DNA of 37,023 bases from Anaerolineales bacterium. Lineage in GTDB: Bacteria; Chloroflexota; Anaerolineae; Anaerolineales; Villigracilaceae. Made by a program: the position numbers and the translations under genes. A model generated the notes under the pieces. It saw only the letters and a list, made by a program, of their open reading frames with translations. It made no database searches and was not told the origin of the DNA. This document shows positions 7,317-16,328 of the stretch, in pieces. The stretch is from the NCBI GenBank assembly GCA_016744335.1, contig JADGEO010000031.1, positions 4,431-41,453 of the forward strand, in the 5' to 3' direction. Numbering within the stretch: the first letter of the stretch is position 1; the number at the start of each line of letters is the position of its first letter.

Positions 7317-9245
7317 ATGTCCACAGTAGATGAAATTAAAGACAGAATAAATATAGTAGACCTTGTATCGGAGAGCGGGGTGCAATTACGCAGGTCGGGC
7401 AGAACGCAGACTGGCTTTTGCCCCTTCCACGATAATACGCGCACGCCTGCTTTTGCGGTCTGGGAAGAGACCGGCACATGGAAGTGTTTCGGCGAGTGCA
7501 ACGATGGCGGCGATATTTTCAAGTTCGTAATGAAAAAAGAAGGCTGGGATTTTAAAGAAGCCCTCCGCTATTTGGCAGATAAAGCGGGCGTAGAACTCAA
7601 GCAATATACGCCTCAGCAAAAAGATGAACGTGATGCCAATGAAAATCTGCGTACCCTACTTGAAGAAATTGCTCTCTTTTATCATCAACAACTCAAGACC
7701 CCAGCAGGAAAAAAGACCCTCGACTATCTGCGCGAAAAACGCGGGCTTTCAGATGAAACTATCGAAGCCTTTATGCTCGGCTACTCCCCAAATAGCTGGG
7801 ATACGGTGATGAAACATTTCACCGAGCGCGGGCATACAGCGCAAGATTTAATGGATGCGGGGATGCTCTCTGAAAACGACTCGGGGAGACGCTACGATAA
7901 ATTTCGTGACCGTTTGATGATTCCTATCCGCGACGCGCGTGGACGTATGGCTGGGTTCGGTGCCCGAACGATGGATCCTGACGGTGTGCCGAAGTACCTC
8001 AACTCCCCCCAAACAGCTATTTTTGATAAAGGTCATCTCCTTTATGGACTGGATCGCGCGAAAAAGGCGATTCGTACCCTCGACCAAGCGGTGATTGTAG
8101 AGGGCTATCTCGATGTAATTTCTCCACATCAGGCAGGCTTTGAGAACGTAGTCGCACCGATGGGGACGGCGTTGGGTGAGGGGCAGTTACGGTTAATTAA
8201 ACGCTACACCCCTGGCAATCATATTGTTTTAGCCCTAGACCCAGATGCGGCGGGACAAAAAGCAATTTTACGCGGGTTGGACGCGGCACGGCAATCATTT
8301 GATAGAGAAACCGAACTAAAATTTGATGCACGCGGCTATTTACGCTACGAGGCACGTTTACAAGCCGATTTACGCGTAGCAAATTTACCCGATGGTTTAG
8401 ACCCCGACCAAGTTGTTTTAAGAAATCCAGACGAGTGGAAAGAAATTATTGCGAATGCAAAGCCTATCGTGACGCACGTTATGGAGAGTTTGGCAATAGG
8501 GCATGACTTAAATGATGCCAAAGTGAAGACGGATATTGCCTCACAGGTTTTACCGCTAATTGCTGATTTACCAGATCCTATTGAACGAGAAACTTTTAGG
8601 CAACAATTGGCGCGGATGTTGAAGGTAGATGAACGCGCTCTTATTGGTGGAAAAGCATCGGGAAAACGAGTTGGTAGAGGGCAAAGAAATTCACATCAGA
8701 AAAATGTTCAAAAATCGGCAAGCCAGCCTAAGGTTGGGGGCGTGGCGGCAGTTCATCCATCTAAAAAAATTGAAGAGTATTGCTTGGGTATTTTAATGCG
8801 TCAGCCAGATTTGCTTTATAAATTAGATCGTGCTTTGCAAGAGTTTTCTTTGCACGCTTTAGGCGATGAAGATTTTGGATATACTGAAAATTTGACCTTA
8901 TTTGAGGTCGTAAAAAATTCTTTGATACAAGACAAGCTAGACGCACACGTTTTTGTTGCTGAAAATTTACCAGAGACTTTAGAAAGTTTGGCGCAGAGAT
9001 TATTAACAGAAACAGAGGGGATTAGCACGGTGGAGTCGAAATTATTAGAAGAGGCGTTACGCGGTGTAATTAAGTTGCGGCGTACCGTTTTAAACGATAG
9101 TTTGAACCAACTTCAGTATTTTCAGAAAGAGGCGCAAGAAAAAGGGGATTCTGTGAGTTCTTACCAAGAAACAGTGATGAAGCATATGCGTATGTTGCGT
9201 ACTTTGGATGAGGCTCAGCGTTTAATGAAGTTACGGCGAGTCTAA
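7317..9245 (+). CDS. dnaG: DNA primase DnaG
   Basis: A 642-residue replication primase that makes RNA primers for the lagging strand with DnaB helicase. The N-terminal CHC2 zinc finger has Cys35, His38, Cys57 and Cys61. The RNA polymerase core follows (YLREKRGLSDETIEAFMLGYSP, then FRDRLMIPIRDARG), with the TOPRIM part VIVEGYLDVI near residue 262 and LALDPDAAG near 306. The C-terminal 150 residues are the weakly conserved helicase-binding domain. It starts at ATG 7317 in the typical N-terminal position and is followed by rpoD 70 bp later, the classic macromolecular-synthesis arrangement. Confidence 0.97.
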   Translation: MSTVDEIKDRINIVDLVSESGVQLRRSGRTQTGFCPFHDNTRTPAFAVWEETGTWKCFGECNDGGDIFKFVMKKEGWDFKEALRYLADKAGVELKQYTPQQKDERDANENLRTLLEEIALFYHQQLKTPAGKKTLDYLREKRGLSDETIEAFMLGYSPNSWDTVMKHFTERGHTAQDLMDAGMLSENDSGRRYDKFRDRLMIPIRDARGRMAGFGARTMDPDGVPKYLNSPQTAIFDKGHLLYGLDRAKKAIRTLDQAVIVEGYLDVISPHQAGFENVVAPMGTALGEGQLRLIKRYTPGNHIVLALDPDAAGQKAILRGLDAARQSFDRETELKFDARGYLRYEARLQADLRVANLPDGLDPDQVVLRNPDEWKEIIANAKPIVTHVMESLAIGHDLNDAKVKTDIASQVLPLIADLPDPIERETFRQQLARMLKVDERALIGGKASGKRVGRGQRNSHQKNVQKSASQPKVGGVAAVHPSKKIEEYCLGILMRQPDLLYKLDRALQEFSLHALGDEDFGYTENLTLFEVVKNSLIQDKLDAHVFVAENLPETLESLAQRLLTETEGISTVESKLLEEALRGVIKLRRTVLNDSLNQLQYFQKEAQEKGDSVSSYQETVMKHMRMLRTLDEAQRLMKLRRV

Positions 9246-9315
9246 TAAGGACTTAGGAAGATATAAGTTATTTAATTCTCATTCCTAAGTATGGAGAAGA
9301 TAAGGGAGACGCACC

Positions 9316-10839
9316 ATGACAAAAAAAACCACAAAAAAGCTAAAGGATTTGACTCCTGCTGAACAAAGAGAGTTTGTTAAGGCGCGTAAGATGGTCTTTA
9401 AATTAGAGGAGCCAGATGAAAAGAGCCTTAACAAAATAGAGAGAGAATCTAAGCCGCTTGTAAAAGAAGAGGTACACATAGTTTCTAGTGACCCTGTGCG
9501 TTTATATTTAAGTGACATCGGGCGCGTTGAGTTGCTGGATATAAATAGCGAATTTCGCCTTGCTACGATGATTGAGGCGCAGAGTTTTGTGCAATCTTCT
9601 CGTTGTCAGCTTACTGAGGGTGAGATTTCTGTAGAAAAAAACACATATAGAGTTTTTATCAAAGATTTACTCTTTTTTTGGAAAATGCTAAATAAGGCTG
9701 TTCTAAAAAACAATGCTGAATTGCCCGATTTGGGATTGATGCTGGCGGAGGCGCAATCACTTCACCAGAGTTGGGAAAAAGACCAGCCCTCTTATACAAG
9801 GGCGTATTTAAGTAGTGGACAATGGGGAAAAGATAAAAATTGGAATGAATTGGCAAAACAGGTTTATGGCATTTTCTTATCTTTTTATATGTTTCCTTTT
9901 CCTTATGCAAAATGGTTAATAACTCATATTCATACTTATAAAAAGATGCCTGCTCGCAAAACTTTTTATAGAAATTTACCCGAAGATGAAGAGCTTCGCT
10001 GGGAATTGGACGCTATTTCTTATAGAGCTGAGACTGCGTCTCAGGAACTTTCACGTGCTAACCTTCGCTTGGTTGTCAATGTGGCAAAACGCTATATGGG
10101 GCGAGGGGTCTCATTTTTGGATTTAATTCAAGAAGGAAATTTAGGATTACTGCGCGCAATCGACAAGTTTGATCCCCGCCGTGGCTATAAATTTAGCACT
10201 TATGCTACGTGGTGGATTCGACAATCTATTAATCGTTCGGTAGCCGAACAGGCACGTACGATTCGTATACCTGTGCATTTATTTGAATCGATTAGCCGTA
10301 TTTTTCGTGCTCAGCGCAGAATAACACAAGAATTGGGGCATATTCCTACTTCGGCAGAATTGGTACTTGGCACAGACTATTTATCAAGGGAAGATATTCA
10401 AAATATTATTCTTTTGCAAAAAAACAAGATGCCTATTTCAGCGGAGCTTCAAACCCGATGGGATTCTGCGACTAAGAAAGTAGAAAATATCTTGAAAGTT
10501 GCTGAAGAGCCTGTTTCTTTAGAAGTGCCCGTTGGAGGCGATGAATCTAGCCACTTAGGCGATTTTATTGAAGATGAAGATGCCATCTCGCCGGCAGATG
10601 CGGCGGCTCGTGAAATGCTTCGAGAACAAATGCAAAGCGCGCTTACTGATCTTTCAGAGCGCGAACGTCTTGTGCTAGAACTTCGATTTGGGATAGGTGA
10701 TAATAGAGAGCATACGCTAGAAGAGGTGAGTCGTGAATTTGATGTAACGCGCGAGAGAATTCGCCAAATTGAAGCAAAGGCGTTACGAAAGTTGCGGCAT
10801 CCTTCACGAAATAAGGCGTTGAGGGATTATTTTCCTTAA
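9316..10839 (+). CDS. rpoD: RNA polymerase sigma factor, RpoD/SigA type
   Basis: A 507-residue sigma-70 factor. Region 1.2 is [16 protein letters not shown] (about 55-72). Region 2 starts near 248 with [18 protein letters not shown] and includes [17 protein letters not shown] and the -10 binding [13 protein letters not shown]. Region 3 follows, and region 4 near the end has the helix-turn-helix [21 protein letters not shown] non-conserved insert of about 160 residues separates regions 1.2 and 2. Location directly after dnaG supports the housekeeping sigma. GGGAG precedes the start. Confidence 0.93.
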   Translation: MTKKTTKKLKDLTPAEQREFVKARKMVFKLEEPDEKSLNKIERESKPLVKEEVHIVSSDPVRLYLSDIGRVELLDINSEFRLATMIEAQSFVQSSRCQLTEGEISVEKNTYRVFIKDLLFFWKMLNKAVLKNNAELPDLGLMLAEAQSLHQSWEKDQPSYTRAYLSSGQWGKDKNWNELAKQVYGIFLSFYMFPFPYAKWLITHIHTYKKMPARKTFYRNLPEDEELRWELDAISYRAETASQELSRANLRLVVNVAKRYMGRGVSFLDLIQEGNLGLLRAIDKFDPRRGYKFSTYATWWIRQSINRSVAEQARTIRIPVHLFESISRIFRAQRRITQELGHIPTSAELVLGTDYLSREDIQNIILLQKNKMPISAELQTRWDSATKKVENILKVAEEPVSLEVPVGGDESSHLGDFIEDEDAISPADAAAREMLREQMQSALTDLSERERLVLELRFGIGDNREHTLEEVSREFDVTRERIRQIEAKALRKLRHPSRNKALRDYFP

Positions 10840-10892
10840 AATATCAATCTCTTAATTGAGGCTCATGCAATGACAAGCTATAACTTTTCCAA

Positions 10893-10933
10893 AAAAGCAA
10901 AAGTATCCCAAGGCGTGGATTAGTCTTGGAAGG
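10893..10933 (+). repeat. Degenerate copy of the DinB-flanking hairpin repeat
   Basis: This 41-base stretch matches the perfect terminator hairpin arm and loop at 11631-11671 at about 35 of 41 positions, without gaps and in the same orientation. Its own pairing is imperfect (CCCAAG with CTTGG). Together the two copies bracket the DinB gene. Confidence 0.7.
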
Positions 10934-10990
10934 GTCTGTAACAGGGGGACAAGAAATTCAGCAATTTGGATGGGGTTTATCCGAATAGTG

Positions 10991-10996
10991 TATAAT
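10991..10996 (+). promoter_or_regulatory. Likely -10 box for the DinB-family gene
   Basis: TATAAT sits 55 bp upstream of the start codon. TTGGAT lies 19 bases before it, an over-long spacing for a -35 box, so the assignment rests mainly on the -10 match. Confidence 0.45.
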
Positions 10997-11051
10997 CAAT
11001 TTCCAGAGCTTCTTGGTAATACTATTTATCAACCCCAAAAAAGGAGAAAAT

Positions 11052-11615
11052 ATGACTCACCCACTTATAACTCAACTTCGCTTTGCCCGCAGTGAATTTG
11101 CTCGCTGTTTGGAGGGTATCTCTGATGAAGATGCTCGTAAGCGTATTTTGCCGATGAACTGTATGAGCTGGATGGTTGGTCATCTGGCCGCCCAAGAGCA
11201 AGATTATTTTGTCTTTTTCTCAGGAAGAGAAGTGCCTCACCCTCGGCTAAATGAAAGCTTTGGTTTCGGACAACCTGCCATGACCCCACCACTAGCTGAT
11301 ATGTGGAAGGTTTGGCATGATATCACAGCAGCAGCTGATCCTTTTCTGGACACACTTACATCTGAGCAATTCGACATACACTTGGAACAAGATGTAAAAG
11401 CCGTCAAAAATTCCCTCTTTGCTCCTAAACAAGTCAATGAAAAAATGCTTTCTCAAAAAACTGTGCGCTCAGGGGAAAATATCGGCACACGGCTATTGCG
11501 CACTACCTATCATTACTTTTTCCATACAGGGGAAGCCCATGCAATTCGCCAACAATTAGGACATCCAGATTTACCCTATTTCGTAGGCGATATGCCAGAT
11601 TATTTATGGAGATGA
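11052..11615 (+). CDS. DinB-superfamily protein
   Basis: A 187-residue four-helix-bundle protein of the DinB/YfiT-like superfamily. Support comes from MSWMVGHLAAQEQDYF (about 36-53) and the C-terminal TTYHYFFHTGEAHAIRQQLGH, which carry the histidines typical of the metal site of this fold. Members include thiol-dependent S-transferases and many proteins of unknown role, so the reaction cannot be stated. AAGGAG stands just before ATG 11052, which is chosen over the upstream in-frame start. The gene stands alone between two copies of a hairpin repeat, as an accessory cassette would. Confidence 0.8.
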   Translation: MTHPLITQLRFARSEFARCLEGISDEDARKRILPMNCMSWMVGHLAAQEQDYFVFFSGREVPHPRLNESFGFGQPAMTPPLADMWKVWHDITAAADPFLDTLTSEQFDIHLEQDVKAVKNSLFAPKQVNEKMLSQKTVRSGENIGTRLLRTTYHYFFHTGEAHAIRQQLGHPDLPYFVGDMPDYLWR

Positions 11616-11630
11616 GTTTATTGATTAGTA

Positions 11631-11682
11631 AAAAGCAAAAGCCTTCCAAGATGTGGATTAATCTTGGAAGGCTTTTGCTTTT
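11631..11682. terminator. Bidirectional intrinsic terminator with a 22-bp perfect stem
   Basis: The left arm at 11631-11652 and right arm at 11661-11682 pair perfectly over 22 bp around an 8-base loop. Runs of A before and T after serve both the DinB gene (+) and the convergent efflux gene (-). Related sequences occur at 10893-10933 and, for the left arm only, at 12996-13016. Confidence 0.9.
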
Positions 11683-11704
11683 AATTTTAGAGAATTTGAA
11701 ACCG

Positions 11705-12910
11705 TCAGCTAATAGTTACTTTTTTCTCTGCCCAGCGCATAGTGAGCAAGGAAAGTGTACTAAGAATTGCAAAGCCAATAACCAATGGCAAGATCGTGTT
11801 GTTATAGCTTTGACCAATTACAATCCCGATTGGGACAGAGATAAAGGTTGAAAGCGATCCAACAACGGCGGCGCCCACTCCAGCAATATGACCAAGGGGT
11901 TCCATCGCCAAAGAATTCATATTGCCAAATAAGATGCCAACGCAGAAGAACGAAGACATCAAATAAATCATAAGCACAGGCAATGATGGATTACCCGCGT
12001 GGAAAAATCCAAGCAACGCAAAGCCGCCTGAAAGTAAAACCAGAATTTGCACTGCCCAATTGGATAGAACTCGCATGCCAAAGCGCATGACCAAACGTCC
12101 ATTCAGGAAAGATGCGCCACCAAGAGATATAGCAACAATCGAAAAGTAAAGGGGGAATTTTTCACCCAGACCATATTGATTCTGAAATATCTGTTGTGCC
12201 GAATTCAGGTAGCCCATAAATGCCCCAGAAATTAATCCTGCGCCAATTGTATATCCAAGTGCTATTCTATCGGCAAAGACTTCTCGAACGCCCATCCAAA
12301 TACGCTTCACCGAAAAGGCGATGCGGCGGTCTACCGGCAAGGTTTCTGGTTGACGAATGGCAAACCAAAAGGCTGTGATAAGTGCCAAAACCAACAGTAC
12401 ACCAAAGATGGCTCGCCAGCTTGCGAAGATTAGAATAGCTTGTCCGAAAGATGGCGCAATGATGGGTACGAGAATGAAAACCATCATCACAAAGGACATG
12501 ACACGCGCCATTTGGCGTCCTTCATATTGATCGCGGACCAACGCCATCGTGACACTGCGTGGGCCGGCTATGCCGATGCCCTGCAGTAAACGCCCAACGA
12601 GCATTATCGTAAAATTGGATGAGAACATGGAAATCAGGCATCCTAAAATAAAAACTGCATAACCCAGATAAATACTTCTCTTTCGCCCAATACTATCGGA
12701 TAATGGACCATAGACAATTTGCCCGATAGCCAGCCCTAGAAACAAAAAGGAGACGATTAGCTGTGTAGAATTTTCTCCTTGAACAGCGAGATCGCTCCCA
12801 ATATCTGATAACGCGGGGAGCATTACATCGGTGGATAACGCAGCCAGTGCCATCATCATTGCCATTAGAGCAACGAATTCGCCGAAGCCGAGAGGCTTTT
12901 TGTTTTTCAT
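11705..12910 (-). CDS. Bcr/CflA-type MFS drug efflux transporter
   Basis: A 401-residue, highly hydrophobic protein with about 12 membrane segments. TDVMLPALSDIGSDL in the first helix region is typical of the Bcr/CflA subgroup, and the MFS motif A after helix 2 is visible as GPLSDSIGRKR. GRLLQGIGIAG and RDQYEGRQMARVMS follow in the second motif region. It would export small toxic compounds by proton antiport; the substrate is unknown. GGAGTTG precedes ATG 12910. It is convergent with the DinB gene and divergent from the alpha/beta hydrolase. Confidence 0.88.
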   Translation of the reverse strand: MKNKKPLGFGEFVALMAMMMALAALSTDVMLPALSDIGSDLAVQGENSTQLIVSFLFLGLAIGQIVYGPLSDSIGRKRSIYLGYAVFILGCLISMFSSNFTIMLVGRLLQGIGIAGPRSVTMALVRDQYEGRQMARVMSFVMMVFILVPIIAPSFGQAILIFASWRAIFGVLLVLALITAFWFAIRQPETLPVDRRIAFSVKRIWMGVREVFADRIALGYTIGAGLISGAFMGYLNSAQQIFQNQYGLGEKFPLYFSIVAISLGGASFLNGRLVMRFGMRVLSNWAVQILVLLSGGFALLGFFHAGNPSLPVLMIYLMSSFFCVGILFGNMNSLAMEPLGHIAGVGAAVVGSLSTFISVPIGIVIGQSYNNTILPLVIGFAILSTLSLLTMRWAEKKVTIS

Positions 12911-13163
12911 AATTTCAACTCCAAATCAAAAGGTATAGGTATACATGAGCTGTACTGAATTTTTAGTGCGCTGTATCTTACAAGATTTCGGAATTAAAAG
13001 CAAAAGTCCCCAAGATCATGTCCCTTTCTAGTTGTCGTTGACAGCTCGTGCGTTTGTTATTACTAAAAAAATAAGGAAGTTAGCAGTAGGATAATCAAGA
13101 GTTGGGTATAATAGCTGTCGTAAGATTTAACAAATTCGTCAAACACAAAGGAGAGAAATACCG
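12911..13163. other. Divergent intergenic region with a third repeat arm
   Basis: No gene is visible. AAAAGCAAAAGTCCCCAAGA begins at 12996 and matches the start of the hairpin repeats at 10893 and 11631, but no right arm follows. TATAAT at 13107-13112 is a likely -10 box for the hydrolase. Confidence 0.5.
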
Positions 13164-13982
13164 ATGGAACTAAAAAAGCTTCAACTGTCTTCGCTAGAGC
13201 TTAGTTACTATGAAAGCTCAGGAACAGGTTCGCCAATAATGCTAATTCACGGTAATTCAGCGTCTGGACTAACGTATCAACACCAGATCAATAGTTCGCT
13301 TGGGGAAAAACATCGTATCGTAGCCATTGACCTACCAGGGCACGGAGATTCACAAGCATTTACCCAGATGGTGGAATACGGTATGCCGGGATACGCTAAT
13401 GTTGTAGTAGAAGCTGCTAAAGCATTGGGGATGGAAGATGGCGTTTTCGTTGGCTGGAGTTTAGCTGGACATGTTGTGCTGGAAGCACATAAGCAATTGC
13501 CAAGTGCCAAAGGATTTGTAATCTTTGGAACACCTCCGTTGGCTTTCCCCCCAGCAATGGAAGAAGCATATTTGCCAAATCCGGCAATGGGAGTTGGTTT
13601 TTCCTCAGAAGTAACAGAAGAACAGGCGCAGGCTTACACAGATGCCTTCTTCGTTCCCGGAGAGACAGCACCGAAGGTGCCTTTCATAACAGATGTGCTT
13701 CGTACAGATGGCAATGCACGCGCGGGATTAGCAGCAAGTATCACACCAGATGGTTATCAAGATGAAGTTGAAATTGTGGGTAATTTGTCAATTCCGCTTG
13801 CCATTTTCCATGGTGAAGAAGAGCAGTTAGTAAATATAGCTTATATCAACAAATTAACCATGCCAACACTTTGGCGCAATGAAGTTCAGGTTATCAAAGC
13901 CGCAGGGCATGCACCCCATTGGGAACAAGCTGAAGAATTCAACGGGCTCCTAGAAGCGTTTATGGTAGAAGTGCTGCAATAA
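13164..13982 (+). CDS. Alpha/beta hydrolase
   Basis: A 272-residue alpha/beta-hydrolase. The oxyanion-hole motif LIHGNSASG is at 27-35, DLPGHGDS at 56-63, and the nucleophile elbow GWSLAG has Ser99. The acid is probably in IFHGEEEQLVN and the catalytic His in AAGHAPHWE near the C-terminus. It hydrolyses an ester, amide or C-C bond of unknown substrate. AAAGGAGAG gives a strong ribosome site. It is a monocistronic accessory gene followed by its own terminator. Confidence 0.88.
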   Translation: MELKKLQLSSLELSYYESSGTGSPIMLIHGNSASGLTYQHQINSSLGEKHRIVAIDLPGHGDSQAFTQMVEYGMPGYANVVVEAAKALGMEDGVFVGWSLAGHVVLEAHKQLPSAKGFVIFGTPPLAFPPAMEEAYLPNPAMGVGFSSEVTEEQAQAYTDAFFVPGETAPKVPFITDVLRTDGNARAGLAASITPDGYQDEVEIVGNLSIPLAIFHGEEEQLVNIAYINKLTMPTLWRNEVQVIKAAGHAPHWEQAEEFNGLLEAFMVEVLQ

Positions 13983-14017
13983 GCATCCGAAAAACACTTT
14001 ACTAAATTACGAAAGAG

Positions 14018-14047
14018 ATAGCATTCTGATTAATCAGGATGCTATCT
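14018..14047 (+). terminator. Intrinsic terminator after the alpha/beta hydrolase
   Basis: Arms at 14018-14031 and 14034-14047 (GATAGCATTCTGAT and ATCAGGATGCTATC) pair over 14 positions with one G-T, around TA, followed by TTT. Confidence 0.75.
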
Positions 14048-14058
14048 TTGGAAAACTG

Positions 14059-14077
14059 CCCAACCCCGCGTTAAGCC
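14059..14077 (+). repeat. Integron-simple-site-like motif, copy 1
   Basis: GCCCAAC-CCCGC-GTTAAGC fits RYYYAAC, 5 bases, GTTRRRY, the pattern of one half of an integron attC site. It lies 33 bp before the serine hydrolase gene. No complementary partner arm is seen nearby, so a full attC site is not supported. Confidence 0.5.
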
Positions 14078-14109
14078 AATTATCTGTAAAAAAGATACCA
14101 AGGAAATTT

Positions 14110-15282
14110 ATGATGAAATTTAAAACACTTACTTTGTTTTTCCTTATGATTGTAATATCAGCATGTGGCTCAGATGTCCCAACTGATATTGAAGAGATAA
14201 AAGAACCAAAACCATTCGTATCTGACGTATCATCAGATCCACAACCGTTGCCGATAGCATTTGAAAAATACTTGCAAAGTAAAATGGAAGAAGACCATAT
14301 TCCCGGTATGGCAGTCGTGCTGGTAGATGAAGATGGGCTCATCTATGCTCAAGGATTTGGCTTACGCAACGTGGAACGCAACCTACCTGTAACACAAGAC
14401 ACATTATTTAATATCGGCTCTACACAGAAATCTATGACGGCAATGTTAATCGCAACTCTAGTTGATGATGAATATTTTGAGTGGGACACGCCAGTAGTTG
14501 AAATTATGCCAGAGTTCGAACTTTCAGATCCAGAGGCTACGCAACAAGTCACATTTCGGCATTTGCTAAGTATGCGAGCGGGCATCTCCGAAGATGCCGA
14601 AGATGAAATTGACTCTAATGGAAGTTTTGAAGACCTACTTAATATCACAGCCGAAAACGAAATTTTAGACATGCCTGGTAAAGTCTTTGAATACAGCAAT
14701 CTATCAGCGTCATTAGCTGGCTATCTCGGGACATTGGCTGTAGACGAGACCACAAAAGACCTGCACACAGCCTATGCAAAACTATTAAAAGAACGCATAT
14801 TGACTCCAATAGGAATGAGAACTGCAACGCTATCTCTCAGCGAGGCGCAAGACAACGAAAACTTTGCCTATTCTTATGCCTTGTCAAGTGATAATGAACC
14901 TGTTCTAACAGAAACCTATGATGTTGAAGGAGATATATTAGCTCCTTCTGGATCACTCAAAGCCAGTGCTACCGAGATGGGATTATATATCCAAACTCAA
15001 CTCAATTACGGACTAGCACCAAATGGAACGAGCGTGGTCTCTGAGAAAAATCTGACTGAAACATGGAAACCCTATCTCGAAGACTACGCTATGGGCTGGG
15101 AATCAAAAACATATCAAGGCATTACGGTTATCGTTCATGAAGGTGCGTATGATGATTTTATGAGCGTAATTGGATTTATGCCAGATGAAAATCTGGGCTT
15201 TGTGATACTTATAAACAGCGAAGAAACAGGAGCTATAATAGAAGAAGCCCCCCTTATATTAGCGGAACTACTTTCAGAATAG
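14110..15282 (+). CDS. Serine hydrolase lipoprotein (class C beta-lactamase / esterase family)
   Basis: A 390-residue protein of the beta-lactamase/D-Ala-D-Ala peptidase/esterase fold. The N-terminus is a lipoprotein signal with lipobox VISAC (Cys19), so it should be anchored outside the membrane. The active-site SxxK is Ser104-Thr-Gln-Lys107 in GSTQKSMTA, the YxN motif is in FEYSNLSA near 196, and VIVHEGAYDDF near 340 holds the third motif in HxG form rather than KTG. HxG is common in esterase/EstB-like members, so penicillin hydrolysis should not be assumed. AAGGAAATTT precedes the paired ATG codons at 14110/14113. Confidence 0.85.
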   Translation: MMKFKTLTLFFLMIVISACGSDVPTDIEEIKEPKPFVSDVSSDPQPLPIAFEKYLQSKMEEDHIPGMAVVLVDEDGLIYAQGFGLRNVERNLPVTQDTLFNIGSTQKSMTAMLIATLVDDEYFEWDTPVVEIMPEFELSDPEATQQVTFRHLLSMRAGISEDAEDEIDSNGSFEDLLNITAENEILDMPGKVFEYSNLSASLAGYLGTLAVDETTKDLHTAYAKLLKERILTPIGMRTATLSLSEAQDNENFAYSYALSSDNEPVLTETYDVEGDILAPSGSLKASATEMGLYIQTQLNYGLAPNGTSVVSEKNLTETWKPYLEDYAMGWESKTYQGITVIVHEGAYDDFMSVIGFMPDENLGFVILINSEETGAIIEEAPLILAELLSE

Positions 15283-15463
15283 AGCCCAAACATTCCTGCG
15301 ATGATTTCGTAAGGACGAACTATCGAAATAGCGAAGTACGAAAGATGTTTATGTAGACAATGTCTTGAGTAGAAGAGATCAACCCAACCCGCGTTAAGCT
15401 GGCCTGCCTTCGACTCTGGTATGCAGCGCAATTTTCTCGTGTTTAGTTTCGGTTAAAATTGGG
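15283..15463. other. Intergenic region with integron-like motif copy 2
   Basis: This holds ACCCAAC-CCGC-GTTAAGC at 15382-15399, the second copy of the motif seen at 14059. CAACCCAA at 15380-15387 is the inverse of TTGGGTTG near 15459-15466, an imperfect long-range pairing that includes a TTAA match and may be chance. No gene is visible in this part. Confidence 0.45.
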
Positions 15464-15643
15464 TTGTGTTCACAAAGTCGGCGGGCGGCTTATGCAACCG
15501 GTAGACAGCACGTATTATGGGAAATACTCAATATACTGTACGATGATGCGCAAGAAATGGCGGCAGTAGAATGGGATTTTGAATATATTTATGATGGAAA
15601 TTATGAGACTGCAAGAGATGTCGCCCAAAATCAACTCCAATAA
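15464..15643 (+). pseudogene. Possible remnant ORF, unidentified
   Basis: An open frame without ATG ends at TAA 15641-15643; the nearest possible start is TTG 15464. The peptide tail (HVLWEILNILYDDAQEMAAVE, then WDFEYIYDGNYETARDVAQ) has amphipathic, protein-like composition but matches nothing I recognise. It lies between integron-like motif 2 and the bacterioferritin promoter. It is probably the end of a decayed gene; a small real gene cannot be excluded. Confidence 0.35.
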
Positions 15644-15659
15644 AAAAGAGTGTGTCTGT

Positions 15660-15665
15660 TATAAT
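15660..15665 (+). promoter_or_regulatory. Likely -10 box for bacterioferritin
   Basis: TATAAT 61 bp before the start codon; no good -35 box. No iron-box-like palindrome was recognised around it. Confidence 0.45.
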
Positions 15666-15725
15666 CTTTAATATTGATTATCTAATAGCTGTGAGATCTA
15701 CAAATAAAACTAAGGAGATATCCAA

Positions 15726-16223
15726 ATGTACAAAAAAAGTATCGAATTACTCAACAAAGCGGTTGCCGATGAGTTGTCCGCGGTTCATCAGTATATGTAT
15801 TTTCACTTCCACTGTGATGACCAGGGTTTTGAATTGTTAGCAGGCTTATTCATGCGCACTGCTATTGAAGAAATGCAACATGTCGAACTCCTTGCAGAAC
15901 GGATTATATTCTTAGGTGGGGATGTTGAAATGATAACATCGGAAAGTGTGAAAAAAGTTCAAGATGTGGCAGAAATGCTGGAGATGGGCATTAAGATGGA
16001 GCAAGGCAGCGTCAGAGATTATAATCTCTGGGCAAATGAGTGTTCAGCCAACGCAGATTCTGGTTCCAAAAAAATCTTTGAAGGATTGGTTGATGATGAA
16101 GAGCGACATTATGACCAATATGATAACGAGCAGAACAATTTGGAGCGCTTTGGGGACCGCTACTTAGCCTTACAGTCTATTGAGATGAGTAAGAATATGG
16201 CGGCAAACAGGCCAACGGAATAA
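15726..16223 (+). CDS. bfr: Bacterioferritin-like iron storage protein
   Basis: A 165-residue ferritin-like protein, the usual length of bacterioferritin. Ferroxidase ligands are visible as Glu16 (VADELSAVHQY), Glu49 and His52 (IEEMQHVE), a Glu in KMEQGSVRDYN, and Glu plus His in VDDEERHYDQ. The Met50 between the ligands matches the haem-binding Met of bacterioferritin, which supports the bacterioferritin rather than the simple ferritin or Dps assignment. It oxidises and stores iron in a 24-mer. AAGGAGATAT is a strong ribosome site. The gene is monocistronic with its own terminator, within the accessory block. Confidence 0.88.
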   Translation: MYKKSIELLNKAVADELSAVHQYMYFHFHCDDQGFELLAGLFMRTAIEEMQHVELLAERIIFLGGDVEMITSESVKKVQDVAEMLEMGIKMEQGSVRDYNLWANECSANADSGSKKIFEGLVDDEERHYDQYDNEQNNLERFGDRYLALQSIEMSKNMAANRPTE

Positions 16224-16234
16224 AAAATTGCACT

Positions 16235-16266
16235 AAAAAAGCCATCCAATACGGGTGGCTTTTTCT
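16235..16266 (+). terminator. Intrinsic terminator after bacterioferritin
   Basis: AAAAAAGCCATCC pairs with GGGTGGCTTTTT (one T-G) around a short loop and ends in a T run. Confidence 0.85.
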
Positions 16267-16281
16267 TTGCTATTTTCAGCC

Positions 16282-16299
16282 ACCTAACCCACGTTAAGC
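16282..16299 (+). repeat. Integron-simple-site-like motif, copy 3
   Basis: ACCTAAC-CCAC-GTTAAGC again fits RYYYAAC-(4)-GTTRRRY. It lies 29 bp before the phosphotransferase gene, the same kind of position as copy 1. Confidence 0.5.
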
Positions 16300-16328
16300 T
16301 GTATATAAAATTGGAGAAAAGAGAGAAA

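Noticed and set aside
11606..11851. 81-codon plus-strand ORF after the DinB gene
   Set aside because: It overlaps the terminator hairpin and runs antisense into the efflux transporter gene.
13982..16299. Complete integron attC sites
   Set aside because: Only one half-site is seen at each place; the complementary second half-site and the expected long fold were not found.
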